Source: Alphaproteobacteria bacterium (GTDB lineage: Bacteria; Pseudomonadota; Alphaproteobacteria; Micropepsales; Micropepsaceae). Taken from it: 64,000 nt of DNA. Made by a program: the position numbers and the translations under genes. Below, in pieces: positions 33,672-42,589 of this stretch. The DNA is taken from assembly GCA_017308375.1 (NCBI GenBank), contig JAFKEW010000046.1, positions 1-64,000 on the forward strand. Direction: 5' to 3'. Within the stretch, counting starts at the first letter, position 1. Every line of letters begins with the position of its first letter. The notes under the pieces are model-generated. The model ran no database searches and was not told where the DNA came from. It saw only the letters and a program-made list of their open reading frames with translations.

Positions 33672-36600
33672 ACTACATCGCCAAGGCCGACGGCCGCTTT
33701 GCGCTGACCGGCGCGCCTGAGGGGTATGACGCCTATCTTGCGGCCGAGGCCGCGCGCCGCGGCAAGCAGGTGGTGTTGTTCATTGCCGCCGATGGCGTGC
33801 ACGCCGCCGCGATCGAAGAAGCGCTGCGGTTTTTTGATGCCGGGCTTCAGGTGCTGCCGTTCCCGGCGTGGGATTGCCTGCCTTACGACCGCGTTTCACC
33901 AAAGTCCGATCTGGAAGGGCGCCGCCTCGCCACGCTGGCCGCGCTTGCGCGCCGCACGAAGGACAGTGCGCCGGCCGTGGTGGTCGCCACCGTCAACGCC
34001 GTGTTGCAGCGTGTGCCGCCGAAAGATGCGATTGCACAAGCCAGTTTCTTCGCCCATGCCGGCAAGGATGTGGACCGCGATGCGCTGATCGTGTTTCTCG
34101 CCCGCAATGGCTACACCCGCGCCAGCACGGTGCGTGAACCTGGCGATTACGCGCTGCGCGGCGGCATTGTCGATCTGTGGCCGCCGGGTGAGGAAGCGCC
34201 GCTGCGGCTGGATTTTTTCGGCAGCGGGCTTGAAACCATCCGCCGCTTCGATGCCGAAACCCAGTTGTCGCGCGATACGGTTTCCGGAATCGAATTGCTG
34301 CCGGCCAGCGAAGCCCCGCTCGATCGCCAATCCATCAGCCTGTTCCGCGAAGGCTATGTTGCCACCTTCGGTCCGGCGGGACATGACGATCCGCTTTATG
34401 AATCGGTCAGCGCGGGCCGCAAACATCAGGGGATGGAACATTGGCTGCCGCTGTTCTATTCCCACCTCGATACGCTGTTCGACTACGCGCCGCGTGCACT
34501 GGTGTTTCTGTCGCATCAGGCGGTGGAGGCGAAGGACGCCCGCCTGTCCCTGATCACCGACTATTACGAGACCCGCGAACAGATGCGGCGCAGCGCGTAT
34601 GACAGTGGGAACCCGATCAAGGGGGCGCCTTATAAGCCGCTGCCGCCGGACCGGCTCTATCTTTCCGGTGCGGAATGGGACGAACGGCTTGCCAAACATC
34701 CCTTGCGCCAGCTTTCGCCGTTCCATGCGCCGGAAAGCAAAAAATCGCTCGATGCCGGCGGCAAGGCGGGGCGCGATTTCGCGCCCGAACGCGCGCAAGG
34801 CCGCGTCAATGTTTTCGAAGCGGCGGCGAACCATGTGAAGGCGTTGCAGGTGGCGGGCACGCGCGTCGTGCTCACCGCCTGGACCGAAGGCTCGGCAGAG
34901 CGGTTGGGCGGTGTTCTGGCCGATCATGGTCTCGGGGCCGCGCGCGCCGTTTCCGGCTGGGCCGATGTGCAGACCCTGCACAAGGGCGCTGTGGGCATTG
35001 CCGTTCTGGGTCTGGAGCATGGCTTTGAGACGCCGGATTTCGCCATTGTCGCGGAACAGGACATCCTCGGCGACCGCATGGTCCGTGCACGGACCAAAAC
35101 GCGCAAGGCGCAGAATTTCTTGCAGGAAGCCTCAAGCCTCGCGCCCGGCGATCTCGTCACCCACATCGAACACGGCATCGGCCGTTATCTGGGGCTCAAG
35201 ACACTCGATGTTGCGGGCGCGCCGCATGATTGCCTGGCGCTGCAATATGACGGCGGCAAGCTGTTCCTGCCGGTGGAGAATATCGAACTTCTAACGCGCT
35301 ATGGCGCCGATGAAGGCACGGCCCAGCTTGACCGGCTTGGCGGCGCCGGCTGGCAGCAGCGCAAAGCCCGCATGAAGGAACGCGTGCGCGAAATCGCGGC
35401 CGAGCTGATTGCGATTGCCGCCGCGCGCGAATTGAAAACACTTCCGGCGATTGAAGCGCCGCAAGGGCTTTATGATGAATTCTGCGCCCGCTTCCCCTAT
35501 CAGGAGACGGAGGATCAGGAAAAAGCCATTGCCGATGTGGTGTCCGACCTCGCCCACGGCCGGCCGATGGATCGCCTTGTCTGCGGCGATGTCGGATTCG
35601 GCAAAACCGAAGTGGCCTTGCGCGCGGCCTTTGTGGTGGCGATGTCGGGGGAACAGGTCGCCGTGGTGGCACCCACCACGCTGCTCGCCCGCCAGCACGC
35701 GCGCAATTTCGCCGAACGGTTTCAGGGTTTCCCGATCAAGGTGCGGCAATTGTCGCGTTTCGTCGATGCGAAGGAAGCACGCGAAACCAAGGCCGGCCTT
35801 GCTTCGGGCGATGTGAATATTGTGGTGGGCACGCATGCGTTGCTTGCGAAGTCGATCAGCTTCTCCAATCTTGGCCTCGTCATCGTCGATGAAGAACAAC
35901 ATTTCGGTGTCACCCATAAGGAACGGCTGAAATCGTTGAAGGCCGACGTGCATGTGCTGACCCTGACGGCGACGCCCATTCCACGCACCTTGCAACTGGC
36001 GCTTTCCGGTGTGCGCGATCTCTCGCTGATCACCACGCCGCCGATCGACCGGCTGGCGGTGCGCACCTTCATCACACCATTCGATCCCCTGGTGCTGCGT
36101 GAGGCGCTGCTGCGCGAACATTATCGCGGCGGGCAAAGTTTCTATGTCTGCCCGCGCATCGCCGATCTGCGCGATGCCGAACAATTCCTGAAAGACACGG
36201 TGCCGGAGGTGAAGGCCGCCGTCGCCCATGGCCAGATGTCGGCCACCCATCTGGAGGAGGTGATGACCGCCTTCTACGAACGTCAGGTGGATGTGCTGAT
36301 CTCGACCAACATCGTTGAAAGCGGGCTGGACATTCCAACCGCCAACACCCTTCTCGTGCATCGCGCCGATATGTTCGGCTTGGCCCAGCTTTATCAATTG
36401 CGTGGCCGCATCGGGCGGGCCAAACAGCGGGCTTACGCCTATCTGACCACGCCGGCCGAACGCAAACTGACCGAGGCGGCGGAGCGGCGGCTGCAGGTGC
36501 TGCAATCGCTGGATCAACTGGGTGCCGGTTTTTCGGTCGCCAGCCACGATCTCGATATCCGCGGCGCCGGCAATCTTCTGGGCGAAGAACAATCCGGCCA

Positions 36601-37150
36601 TGTCCGCGAAGTGGGCATCGAGCTTTATCAGGAAATGCTGGAAGAAGCCGTTTCGCAGATGCGCGCGGGTGGCACGGGTGATGATCTGCCGGATGAATGG
36701 TCGCCGCAGATCAATATCGGCGCGGCCGTGCTCATTCCGGAATCCTATGTCGCCGACCTCAATGTGCGCATGGCGCTTTACCGCCGCCTCGCCGGGGTGG
36801 AAGGCCGGGCGGAGATCGATCGTTTCGCCGCCGAACTGATCGACCGTTTCGGCCCCCTGCCGGATGAGGTGAAGCATCTCTTGGAAATCGTCGCGATCAA
36901 GCATCTCTGCCGCATCGCGCTGGTGGAAAAGATCGAGGCCGGGCCGAAGGGCGCCACCTTGAGCTTCCGCAACAATCTGTTCCCCAATCCGGTGGCACTT
37001 GTGCGCCTGATCAATGCGCATCAGAAAACCATGAAGGTGCGCCCGGATCAGAAGGTGGTCATCACCCGCGACTGGCCCGCGCCGGAACAGCGGCTGAAGG
37101 GTGTTCAGGCTTTGCTGACCCAGCTTTCCCAACTGGCGGAAGCGGCCTAG
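33659..37150 (+). CDS. mfd: Transcription-repair coupling factor
   Basis: A 1163-residue Mfd protein of normal length. Order of domains: UvrB-like N-terminal modules to about 330, RNA-polymerase-interacting domain beginning LAPGDLVTHIEHGIGRYLGL near 490, helicase core with CGDVGFGKTEVALR (Walker A near 643-650), DEEQHFGVTHKERLK near 744, TATPIPRTL, STNIVESGLDIP and QLRGRIGRAKQRAYAYL, then the C-terminal regulatory domain. It releases RNA polymerase stalled at DNA lesions and recruits UvrA. The start is GTG inside sdhE. Its TAG stop shares a CTAG tetranucleotide with the stop of the convergent DUF559 gene. Confidence 0.97.
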   Translation: MERLNYIAKADGRFALTGAPEGYDAYLAAEAARRGKQVVLFIAADGVHAAAIEEALRFFDAGLQVLPFPAWDCLPYDRVSPKSDLEGRRLATLAALARRTKDSAPAVVVATVNAVLQRVPPKDAIAQASFFAHAGKDVDRDALIVFLARNGYTRASTVREPGDYALRGGIVDLWPPGEEAPLRLDFFGSGLETIRRFDAETQLSRDTVSGIELLPASEAPLDRQSISLFREGYVATFGPAGHDDPLYESVSAGRKHQGMEHWLPLFYSHLDTLFDYAPRALVFLSHQAVEAKDARLSLITDYYETREQMRRSAYDSGNPIKGAPYKPLPPDRLYLSGAEWDERLAKHPLRQLSPFHAPESKKSLDAGGKAGRDFAPERAQGRVNVFEAAANHVKALQVAGTRVVLTAWTEGSAERLGGVLADHGLGAARAVSGWADVQTLHKGAVGIAVLGLEHGFETPDFAIVAEQDILGDRMVRARTKTRKAQNFLQEASSLAPGDLVTHIEHGIGRYLGLKTLDVAGAPHDCLALQYDGGKLFLPVENIELLTRYGADEGTAQLDRLGGAGWQQRKARMKERVREIAAELIAIAAARELKTLPAIEAPQGLYDEFCARFPYQETEDQEKAIADVVSDLAHGRPMDRLVCGDVGFGKTEVALRAAFVVAMSGEQVAVVAPTTLLARQHARNFAERFQGFPIKVRQLSRFVDAKEARETKAGLASGDVNIVVGTHALLAKSISFSNLGLVIVDEEQHFGVTHKERLKSLKADVHVLTLTATPIPRTLQLALSGVRDLSLITTPPIDRLAVRTFITPFDPLVLREALLREHYRGGQSFYVCPRIADLRDAEQFLKDTVPEVKAAVAHGQMSATHLEEVMTAFYERQVDVLISTNIVESGLDIPTANTLLVHRADMFGLAQLYQLRGRIGRAKQRAYAYLTTPAERKLTEAAERRLQVLQSLDQLGAGFSVASHDLDIRGAGNLLGEEQSGHVREVGIELYQEMLEEAVSQMRAGGTGDDLPDEWSPQINIGAAVLIPESYVADLNVRMALYRRLAGVEGRAEIDRFAAELIDRFGPLPDEVKHLLEIVAIKHLCRIALVEKIEAGPKGATLSFRNNLFPNPVALVRLINAHQKTMKVRPDQKVVITRDWPAPEQRLKGVQALLTQLSQLAEAA

Positions 37151-37500
37151 CCACCACCACTGCGCAGCGCGCGCAAAACGGTTTCCAGCACGGCGTCTTC
37201 ATCGCTGTGCCATGTTGTGGCTTTAACGTGCATGACCTGAAAGCCATCTTCCTTCAGATGGTTTGCGCGCAAATGGGCTTTGAACAGGCTTTCCAGTGCC
37301 GGTTGGCTGCCGTCATCCAGTTCGACAACAAGTTTTCTTTCCCGGCAGACGAAATCGACCGTGTAAGGCCCGATCGCCTCCTGACGATGAAATTTAAATC
37401 CGGCAAAGCGGCGCCCGCTCAGCGCCTGCCACAACGCGGCTTTAGAATCCGCCGCTGCCACGTGCGCCGGTTTGCCTGCAACGCCCTGTTTCATCGGCAC
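37147..37500 (-). CDS. DUF559-family endonuclease-like protein
   Basis: A 117-residue protein of the DUF559 family, related to Vsr-type and PD-(D/E)XK nucleases. It keeps the opening helix (KAALWQALSGRRFAGFKFHRQEAIGPY), the strand with the family aspartate in TVDFVCRERKLVVELDDGS, and the end GFQVMHV. Usual members read E-L-D-G-G-Q-H; here the segment is ELDDGSQP, so the conserved histidine is absent and nuclease activity is doubtful. It overlaps mfd by 4 bp in a convergent arrangement. Confidence 0.8.
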   Translation of the reverse strand: MPMKQGVAGKPAHVAAADSKAALWQALSGRRFAGFKFHRQEAIGPYTVDFVCRERKLVVELDDGSQPALESLFKAHLRANHLKEDGFQVMHVKATTWHSDEDAVLETVLRALRSGGG

Positions 37501-37552
37501 CTCCTCCGGCTTCTCGCGGGCGGCGCACGGAAACGGTACTCCGGCGCGTGCC

Positions 37553-39370
37553 TTACGCGAACGCCATGATGGTCTCGCTACCGGCCTGAATGCGTTGGTG
37601 CAGCATCGCGCATTCGGGCATCATGCGTTCCATCCAGTATTTTGCCGCAACCAGCTTGGCCTCATAAAATGCCTTGTTGCCCGTGCCCTTGGTCAGGTTC
37701 TCCTGCGCCAGCTTGGCCATGCGGGCCCACATCCATCCTACCACCACAATGCCCATCAGGCGCAGATAATCGGTTGCGGCGGCACCCGCATCGTTGGGGT
37801 TTTGCAAGCCGTGCTGGGCAAGCCACATGGTCGATTGCTGCAAGGTGCCCAGCCCATCGCGCACCGGCTTCACGAACGGGGCAAGGGCGTCGCCGCCATT
37901 CGCTTCCAGCCAGCCATTGATGGCGTTGAAAAGCGCCATCGGCGCGGCACCGCCCTTGCGCCCCAGCTTGCGGCCGACAAGGTCCATCGCCTGCACGCCA
38001 TTGGCGCCTTCATAGGTCTGGTTGATGCGGGCATCGCGAACGAACTGCTCCATGCCATTGTCGCGGATATAGCCGTGACCGCCCCACACCTGCATCGCCA
38101 TGTTGGCGGCATCGAAACCCATGTCGGTGAAGAACGCCTTGATCACCGGCGTCATCAGATCGGCGAGAAGCCCTGCCTCCTGCGCCTCCGCCCGGTTCGA
38201 GCGCGCGATGCTCATGTTCAGCATGCTCCACATCGCGAGCGCGCGCGCCCCTTCGACGAAGGATTTGCAATGCAGCAGCATGCGCCGCACGTCCGGATGC
38301 ACGATCAGAAGATCGGCGGGCTGGTCGGGTTCCTTCGGCCCGGTCAGCGCATGGCCGACGCGGCGCTCATAGGCATAGGAAAGTCCGTTCTGATAGGCCA
38401 CTTCGCCAACCGCGATGCCCTGAATGCCCACGCCCAGACGCGCCATGTTCATCATGCCGAACATGCCTTTCATGCCGGCGGATGACGATGTTTTCTGGCC
38501 TTCCTTGCGCGGCTCCGGTTTCGGGCCCAGGCGCCACGCAATCGCATCGTCGAAATTGAGCACACAGGTGGCCGATCCCTTGATCCCCATCTTGTGTTCG
38601 ATGCCGCCGCAGGAAACCCCGTTGCGCGCGCCCACCTTGCCATCCTCGCCGACCAGGAATTTCGGCACCATGAAGAAATTCACGGTGGAAAGATCGTCGT
38701 AGATCTTGCCGTTCTCGTCGGGGATTTTTGCGATCACCATGTGGACAATGTTGTCGGTCAGGTCATGCTCACCGCCGGAGATGAAGATTTTCGTGCCGCT
38801 CAGGCGGTAGGTACCGTCCGGCTGTTCGACTGCGCGCGTTTTCATCAGGCGCAAATCGGTGCCGCAATGCGGTTCGGTCAGGCACATGGTGCCGCACCAT
38901 TCGCCCGCCACCATTTTCGGCACGATGTGCTGCTTCATCCAGTCCGCACCGGTGGCGGCCAGTGCGGAATAGGCCGCGCTTGTCAGACCCGGATACATCG
39001 AAAACGACTGGTTGGCCGAAATTCCCATCTCGGCAATCGCCATGGTCAGCACGATCGGCAGGCCGGAACCGCCAAAGGCCTGCGGTGCGCCCAGGCTGTT
39101 CCAACCCGCCTCGCAATAGGCCTTGTAGGCGTCCTTGAATCCCTTCGGCGTGCGCACCACACCATTTTCAAAATGGCAGCCTTCTTCATCGCCGCTCTGG
39201 TTCAGCGGCTGCAGCACTTCTTCGGCAAACTTCGCCGCGTTGGTCAGAATGTCGTCCACCAGATCGGGCGACATCTCCTCGAATTGCGGAAGATCGCTTT
39301 GTTTTTCCAGCTCCAGAAATTCGGTGATGAGGAACTTCATGTCGTCGACAGGGGCGCGATAGCTCGGCAT
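37553..39370 (-). CDS. Acyl-CoA dehydrogenase (long form with C-terminal extension)
   Basis: A 605-residue FAD acyl-CoA dehydrogenase of the group with an extra C-terminal domain (about 600 residues, like FadE-type AcdA homologues). It opens with the short conserved helix (YRAPVDDMKFLITEFLELEK) and contains GLPIVLTMAIAEM, the substrate and FAD-binding MCLTEPHCGTDL near 160, GTKIFISGGEHDL, the GGHGYIRDNGMEQFVRDARI stretch, and TYEGANGVQAMDLVGRKLG near 453. It introduces the trans-2 double bond in beta-oxidation. No ETF or enoyl-CoA hydratase genes are next to it. The start has GAGGAA at an 8-base spacing. Confidence 0.92.
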   Translation of the reverse strand: MPSYRAPVDDMKFLITEFLELEKQSDLPQFEEMSPDLVDDILTNAAKFAEEVLQPLNQSGDEEGCHFENGVVRTPKGFKDAYKAYCEAGWNSLGAPQAFGGSGLPIVLTMAIAEMGISANQSFSMYPGLTSAAYSALAATGADWMKQHIVPKMVAGEWCGTMCLTEPHCGTDLRLMKTRAVEQPDGTYRLSGTKIFISGGEHDLTDNIVHMVIAKIPDENGKIYDDLSTVNFFMVPKFLVGEDGKVGARNGVSCGGIEHKMGIKGSATCVLNFDDAIAWRLGPKPEPRKEGQKTSSSAGMKGMFGMMNMARLGVGIQGIAVGEVAYQNGLSYAYERRVGHALTGPKEPDQPADLLIVHPDVRRMLLHCKSFVEGARALAMWSMLNMSIARSNRAEAQEAGLLADLMTPVIKAFFTDMGFDAANMAMQVWGGHGYIRDNGMEQFVRDARINQTYEGANGVQAMDLVGRKLGRKGGAAPMALFNAINGWLEANGGDALAPFVKPVRDGLGTLQQSTMWLAQHGLQNPNDAGAAATDYLRLMGIVVVGWMWARMAKLAQENLTKGTGNKAFYEAKLVAAKYWMERMMPECAMLHQRIQAGSETIMAFA

Positions 39371-39556
39371 GGCTGCAATTCCTCATGGCTGAAGAGACAG
39401 GGTGAAATTTATGGCGTGGAAGGGCCGGCAAGCGCAAACAGGTTGCCACCGCTTCCCGTAACGTCTGCCTGCCGTCTGCATTTTACATTGATGTAAATAG
39501 CATGGCCGGGCGGCCCCGGAAAGGGCCGGGTGGCCGCCCGCACCGCATCGTTGCGC

Positions 39557-41401
39557 TTAAATCTGATCGGCCAGGGTCAATCTGGTCTCGCGCGTGCCTT
39601 TGGCATTTTTGATGGTGAGGGCGACCACGCTCCCCGCTGCCGCGTTCCGCAGCATCCGCCGCAATTCGTAAACCGGGATCGCGGTGGCGTTCTTGCCGTT
39701 TACCATCGTGATCACGTCGCCAAGCTCTACGCCTGCCTTTGCGGCCGGTCCGCCCGCGGTCACGTCCATCACCTCCATGCCGTCCTTCGCCTGATTGATC
39801 CACATGCCGGAACGGTCGAACACGCCGGTGTCGGCAACCGGGCCGGGCTGCGGTTTCAGATACATGATCTGATGATCGTAATCGAAGGTGACGATAAAGC
39901 GTTTCAGAATCCCGCCGCCGACATTGCCCTGATAAGACGCATCGCTGAACGCGCCCTTCTTCTGGACCGAGAATGACGCAACGACGTTCGGAATCTTTAC
40001 CGGGCCAAGCGTCAATTCCTTGCCGCGCGTGACGTAACCGCGTGCCGGTCCACCGACCCCCCAGCCATCCACCACCAGAACGCCTTTGGGATGCTTCGCG
40101 CGAAGGTTCTCTTTCTCCACGAATGGCCCAAGCAGGGTGACGTCATCGCGCGCGCCGGTATCGATATCGAACAGGCCGGGCAGGCCCTCGAAACTGCCTT
40201 TCACCTGCGGGATATGGCTGTTGAAATTGAACGGGATCGGCGTGCCGGCCGTTTTCGCTTCAAACGCGGCGGGCTTTGTCAGCGTCATGGTGCCGCCGCC
40301 ATAATCGATCCGGGTAACAAAGCGGCGGAACACTTCAAATCCCACCATGCCGTCCACCGTCACGCCTTCAACTTCATTGGGTACGAAATTCATCACCACA
40401 AACACCTGGTGCTTGACGGTGGCATCGCCCAGCTTCAGCGAATCCACCTTCGCAATACCGGTTTCCGCCACCTTGGTGCCCACGCCGTGACCCGGCAGTT
40501 CGCCCTCCGTCTTCACGCCCAGCGCCTTGGCCGTGGCCGGGGTCAGAATGTTGTGGCCGCCGGTGTCGAAAATGAAATTGTACGGGCCTTTGCCGTTCAC
40601 CATCACATCGCCGTAGATGTGATTGTTGATGATGCGGATCGGGAAAATGGTCTCTTTCGCATCGCCCGCGATGGTGAAATCCGTCACCGCCCCTTTCGGC
40701 GGGGCGAAATCGGCCGCGTTCGTTTTGGCGCTCAGATTTGCCTTGGTCAGGCTCAGCGTCTGCAGATATTTTGCGCCGCTGCCTTCATCGATCACGGTTT
40801 TGCCCGGCAGCATCAAACCGTTTACCGGCCGATAGGCGGAATAGCTGGTCGTGATCGTCAAGGCGCCCTGCTTTTCCGCGATGCGCGCCAGCAAATGGGT
40901 CTTGGCATCGAACCATGCGGTGAAGGTCTTGCCGTCCTTCGGTGTCACCTTCAGCACGTCATAGGTTGCGTCATGATCGGTTTTCGTGCCGCCGCTCGTA
41001 ATCGTGGCGCCGCTGAAACCGGGCCGCCACCACAGATTGGTGCGGCGATAGGCTTCGTTGATCGCAATCTGGCGCTGGTCGCCGCCGGCCTGAATGGTCA
41101 CGGTACCCGACATGTCCTTCATCCAGGCCTTGTCGCCATCGAAGCCGCTGCCGCCGGTCATCGGCCCGATACTGTAGGAATCCGCCCAGGATCCTGTTTT
41201 CAGATCGGCCAGCGCGTGGGTGGTGCCGGTCAAGCCCTGTCCGCTATAGGCGCTGTCGATACCGAGCGTGCCGCCATGGTCCCAGGCGCTGCCGCCACTT
41301 GCCGCCTTGTTGGCGGCCAGAATCTCCGTGATGGTGGGGGCGGCGAAGGCGGGCAGGGCGGTAAGCCCGGCCATGAAAACGGCAGCAAGCAGGCAACGCA
41401 T
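39557..41401 (-). CDS. Exported double retropepsin-like aspartyl protease with PDZ domain
   Basis: A 614-residue exported protein (signal peptide MRCLLAAVFMAGLTALPAFA). Residues 25-240 are a strand-rich region resembling outer-membrane lipoprotein-sorting-like folds. Then come two retropepsin-like halves, each with an aspartate active-site turn: FIFDTGGHN near 277 and DIDTGARDD near 413. A C-terminal PDZ domain (GGPAAKAGVELGDVITMVNG) spans about 520-605. A pair of D-T-G motifs in one chain could form a self-contained pepsin-like active site. The substrate is unknown; a periplasmic quality-control or processing role is an inference. Confidence 0.82.
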   Translation of the reverse strand: MRCLLAAVFMAGLTALPAFAAPTITEILAANKAASGGSAWDHGGTLGIDSAYSGQGLTGTTHALADLKTGSWADSYSIGPMTGGSGFDGDKAWMKDMSGTVTIQAGGDQRQIAINEAYRRTNLWWRPGFSGATITSGGTKTDHDATYDVLKVTPKDGKTFTAWFDAKTHLLARIAEKQGALTITTSYSAYRPVNGLMLPGKTVIDEGSGAKYLQTLSLTKANLSAKTNAADFAPPKGAVTDFTIAGDAKETIFPIRIINNHIYGDVMVNGKGPYNFIFDTGGHNILTPATAKALGVKTEGELPGHGVGTKVAETGIAKVDSLKLGDATVKHQVFVVMNFVPNEVEGVTVDGMVGFEVFRRFVTRIDYGGGTMTLTKPAAFEAKTAGTPIPFNFNSHIPQVKGSFEGLPGLFDIDTGARDDVTLLGPFVEKENLRAKHPKGVLVVDGWGVGGPARGYVTRGKELTLGPVKIPNVVASFSVQKKGAFSDASYQGNVGGGILKRFIVTFDYDHQIMYLKPQPGPVADTGVFDRSGMWINQAKDGMEVMDVTAGGPAAKAGVELGDVITMVNGKNATAIPVYELRRMLRNAAAGSVVALTIKNAKGTRETRLTLADQI

Positions 41402-41459
41402 GATTATCTCCCCTGACGATGGTTCCTATCAGATCAGCACGGCGAACTAGCAGGTCAAC

Positions 41460-42335
41460 ATGCATTTGAAACATGGCTGCCTTGTCATTTTCCTGACCCT
41501 GCAATTCCTCTGCGCGGCAGCGGCCCATGCCGCACCGGAACGCGTGGTCTCGACCTTTCTGTGCACGGATGAATATGTCTTCCGGCTGCTTCCGCGCGAA
41601 CGAATTGCAGCGTTGACCGTTCTGGCCGGCAATCATCCACCGGTGCCGCCGGTGGTTTCCACCATCGCGGATCAGGTGAAAGGCATTCCGCTGATCACAC
41701 CCGATGCCGAAACCATTCTGACGCTGAAGCCCGATCTGGTGGTGATGTATCAGGGCACCAATCCCCGCCTGCTCGCCAATCTGCAAGGCGCGAAAATTCC
41801 GGTGCTCGAAGTGCCGTGGCCCAATTCACTCGCCGATATTCGCAACGTCACCCGCATGCTGGGAAAAAGGCTGGGCGTCGAGCGGACTGCGGAAAAATTG
41901 ATCGGGGCGATGAATGCGAAGCTCGCGCATGCCGAAGCACACAAATTCTCACCGCCGGTTACCACGCTGATTTATGAGCCCAACGGCTATGCCACCGCCG
42001 ATGGCGTTACGGCTGAAATCATTTCGCGCATCGGGCTCCGCAATATTGCGGCGGCGCTCCACCCCACCCGGCTCGGCACCATCCCGGTTGAGGCGGTGGT
42101 GGCCCATCCGCCGCAATTGCTGATCCTGAACGCGGCGCGTGAGACCGGCCGCACCCGCGCCGATCAGGTGCTGGAAAATCCAGCGCTCGCCACGCTGAAG
42201 GGCAAAAGCTTCGTCGCCAAGGCGGATTTGAAGCCACTTTTGTGCCCCGGCCCGTGGTCGGTGGATGTGCTGAAACCGCTGGCCGGGCTGGGCCGGGCGG
42301 CGCTTGCGCTTGAAAGGGGCGCGGTGGGGCACTAG
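41460..42335 (+). CDS. btuF: BtuF-like periplasmic cobalamin-binding protein
   Basis: A 291-residue class III substrate-binding protein with a signal peptide (LVIFLTLQFLCAAAAHA). The mature start APERVVSTFLCTDEYVFRLL, the PDLVVMYQGTNPRLLANL segment and the inter-lobe helix are typical of vitamin B12 and iron-siderophore binding proteins. A cobalamin riboswitch begins about 15 bp after its stop, followed by permease and ATPase genes, so cobalamin is the likely ligand. The riboswitch lies downstream of this gene, so it does not directly control btuF, unlike the usual arrangement. Confidence 0.85.
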   Translation: MHLKHGCLVIFLTLQFLCAAAAHAAPERVVSTFLCTDEYVFRLLPRERIAALTVLAGNHPPVPPVVSTIADQVKGIPLITPDAETILTLKPDLVVMYQGTNPRLLANLQGAKIPVLEVPWPNSLADIRNVTRMLGKRLGVERTAEKLIGAMNAKLAHAEAHKFSPPVTTLIYEPNGYATADGVTAEIISRIGLRNIAAALHPTRLGTIPVEAVVAHPPQLLILNAARETGRTRADQVLENPALATLKGKSFVAKADLKPLLCPGPWSVDVLKPLAGLGRAALALERGAVGH

Positions 42336-42349
42336 AAAAACAGGGATCG

Positions 42350-42500
42350 CGACGGTCAAAGGGAACATGGGGTGCGGCGAACGCCAAATCCCCGGCTGCC
42401 CCCGCAACTGTAAGCGGCGAGTGAGCCCCGCATCATGCCACTGGGAAACTGGGAAGGCGCGAGGTCCACGTCAGAGCCGCAAAGCCAGGAGACCTGCCGT
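42350..42500 (+). ncRNA. Cobalamin (vitamin B12) riboswitch
   Basis: A complete aptamer by eye. The core starts with GGGAACATGGGGTGCGG, continues with CCCCGGCTGCCCCCGCAACTGTAAGCGG, contains GCCACTGG followed by GGGAAGGCG, and ends with the exact B12 box AGCCAGGAGACCTGCC at 42483-42498. A hairpin at 42514-42540 with arms TTCCACC and GGTGGAA lies just downstream and could be the expression platform; no T-run follows, so control of translation is more likely than termination. When adenosylcobalamin is bound, expression of btuC and btuD should fall. Confidence 0.95.
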
Positions 42501-42589
42501 TCGCGCGTCGTCCTTCCACCGCCGGGGCGGCATGGTGGAACGCGGGGCCGGAAGCCCTTCGCGCGCGCCGACGTGGGAGAATGGCGGCG

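Noticed and set aside
35291..37132. 613-codon minus-strand open frame within mfd
   Set aside because: Antisense of conserved helicase motifs; composition typical of a shadow frame.
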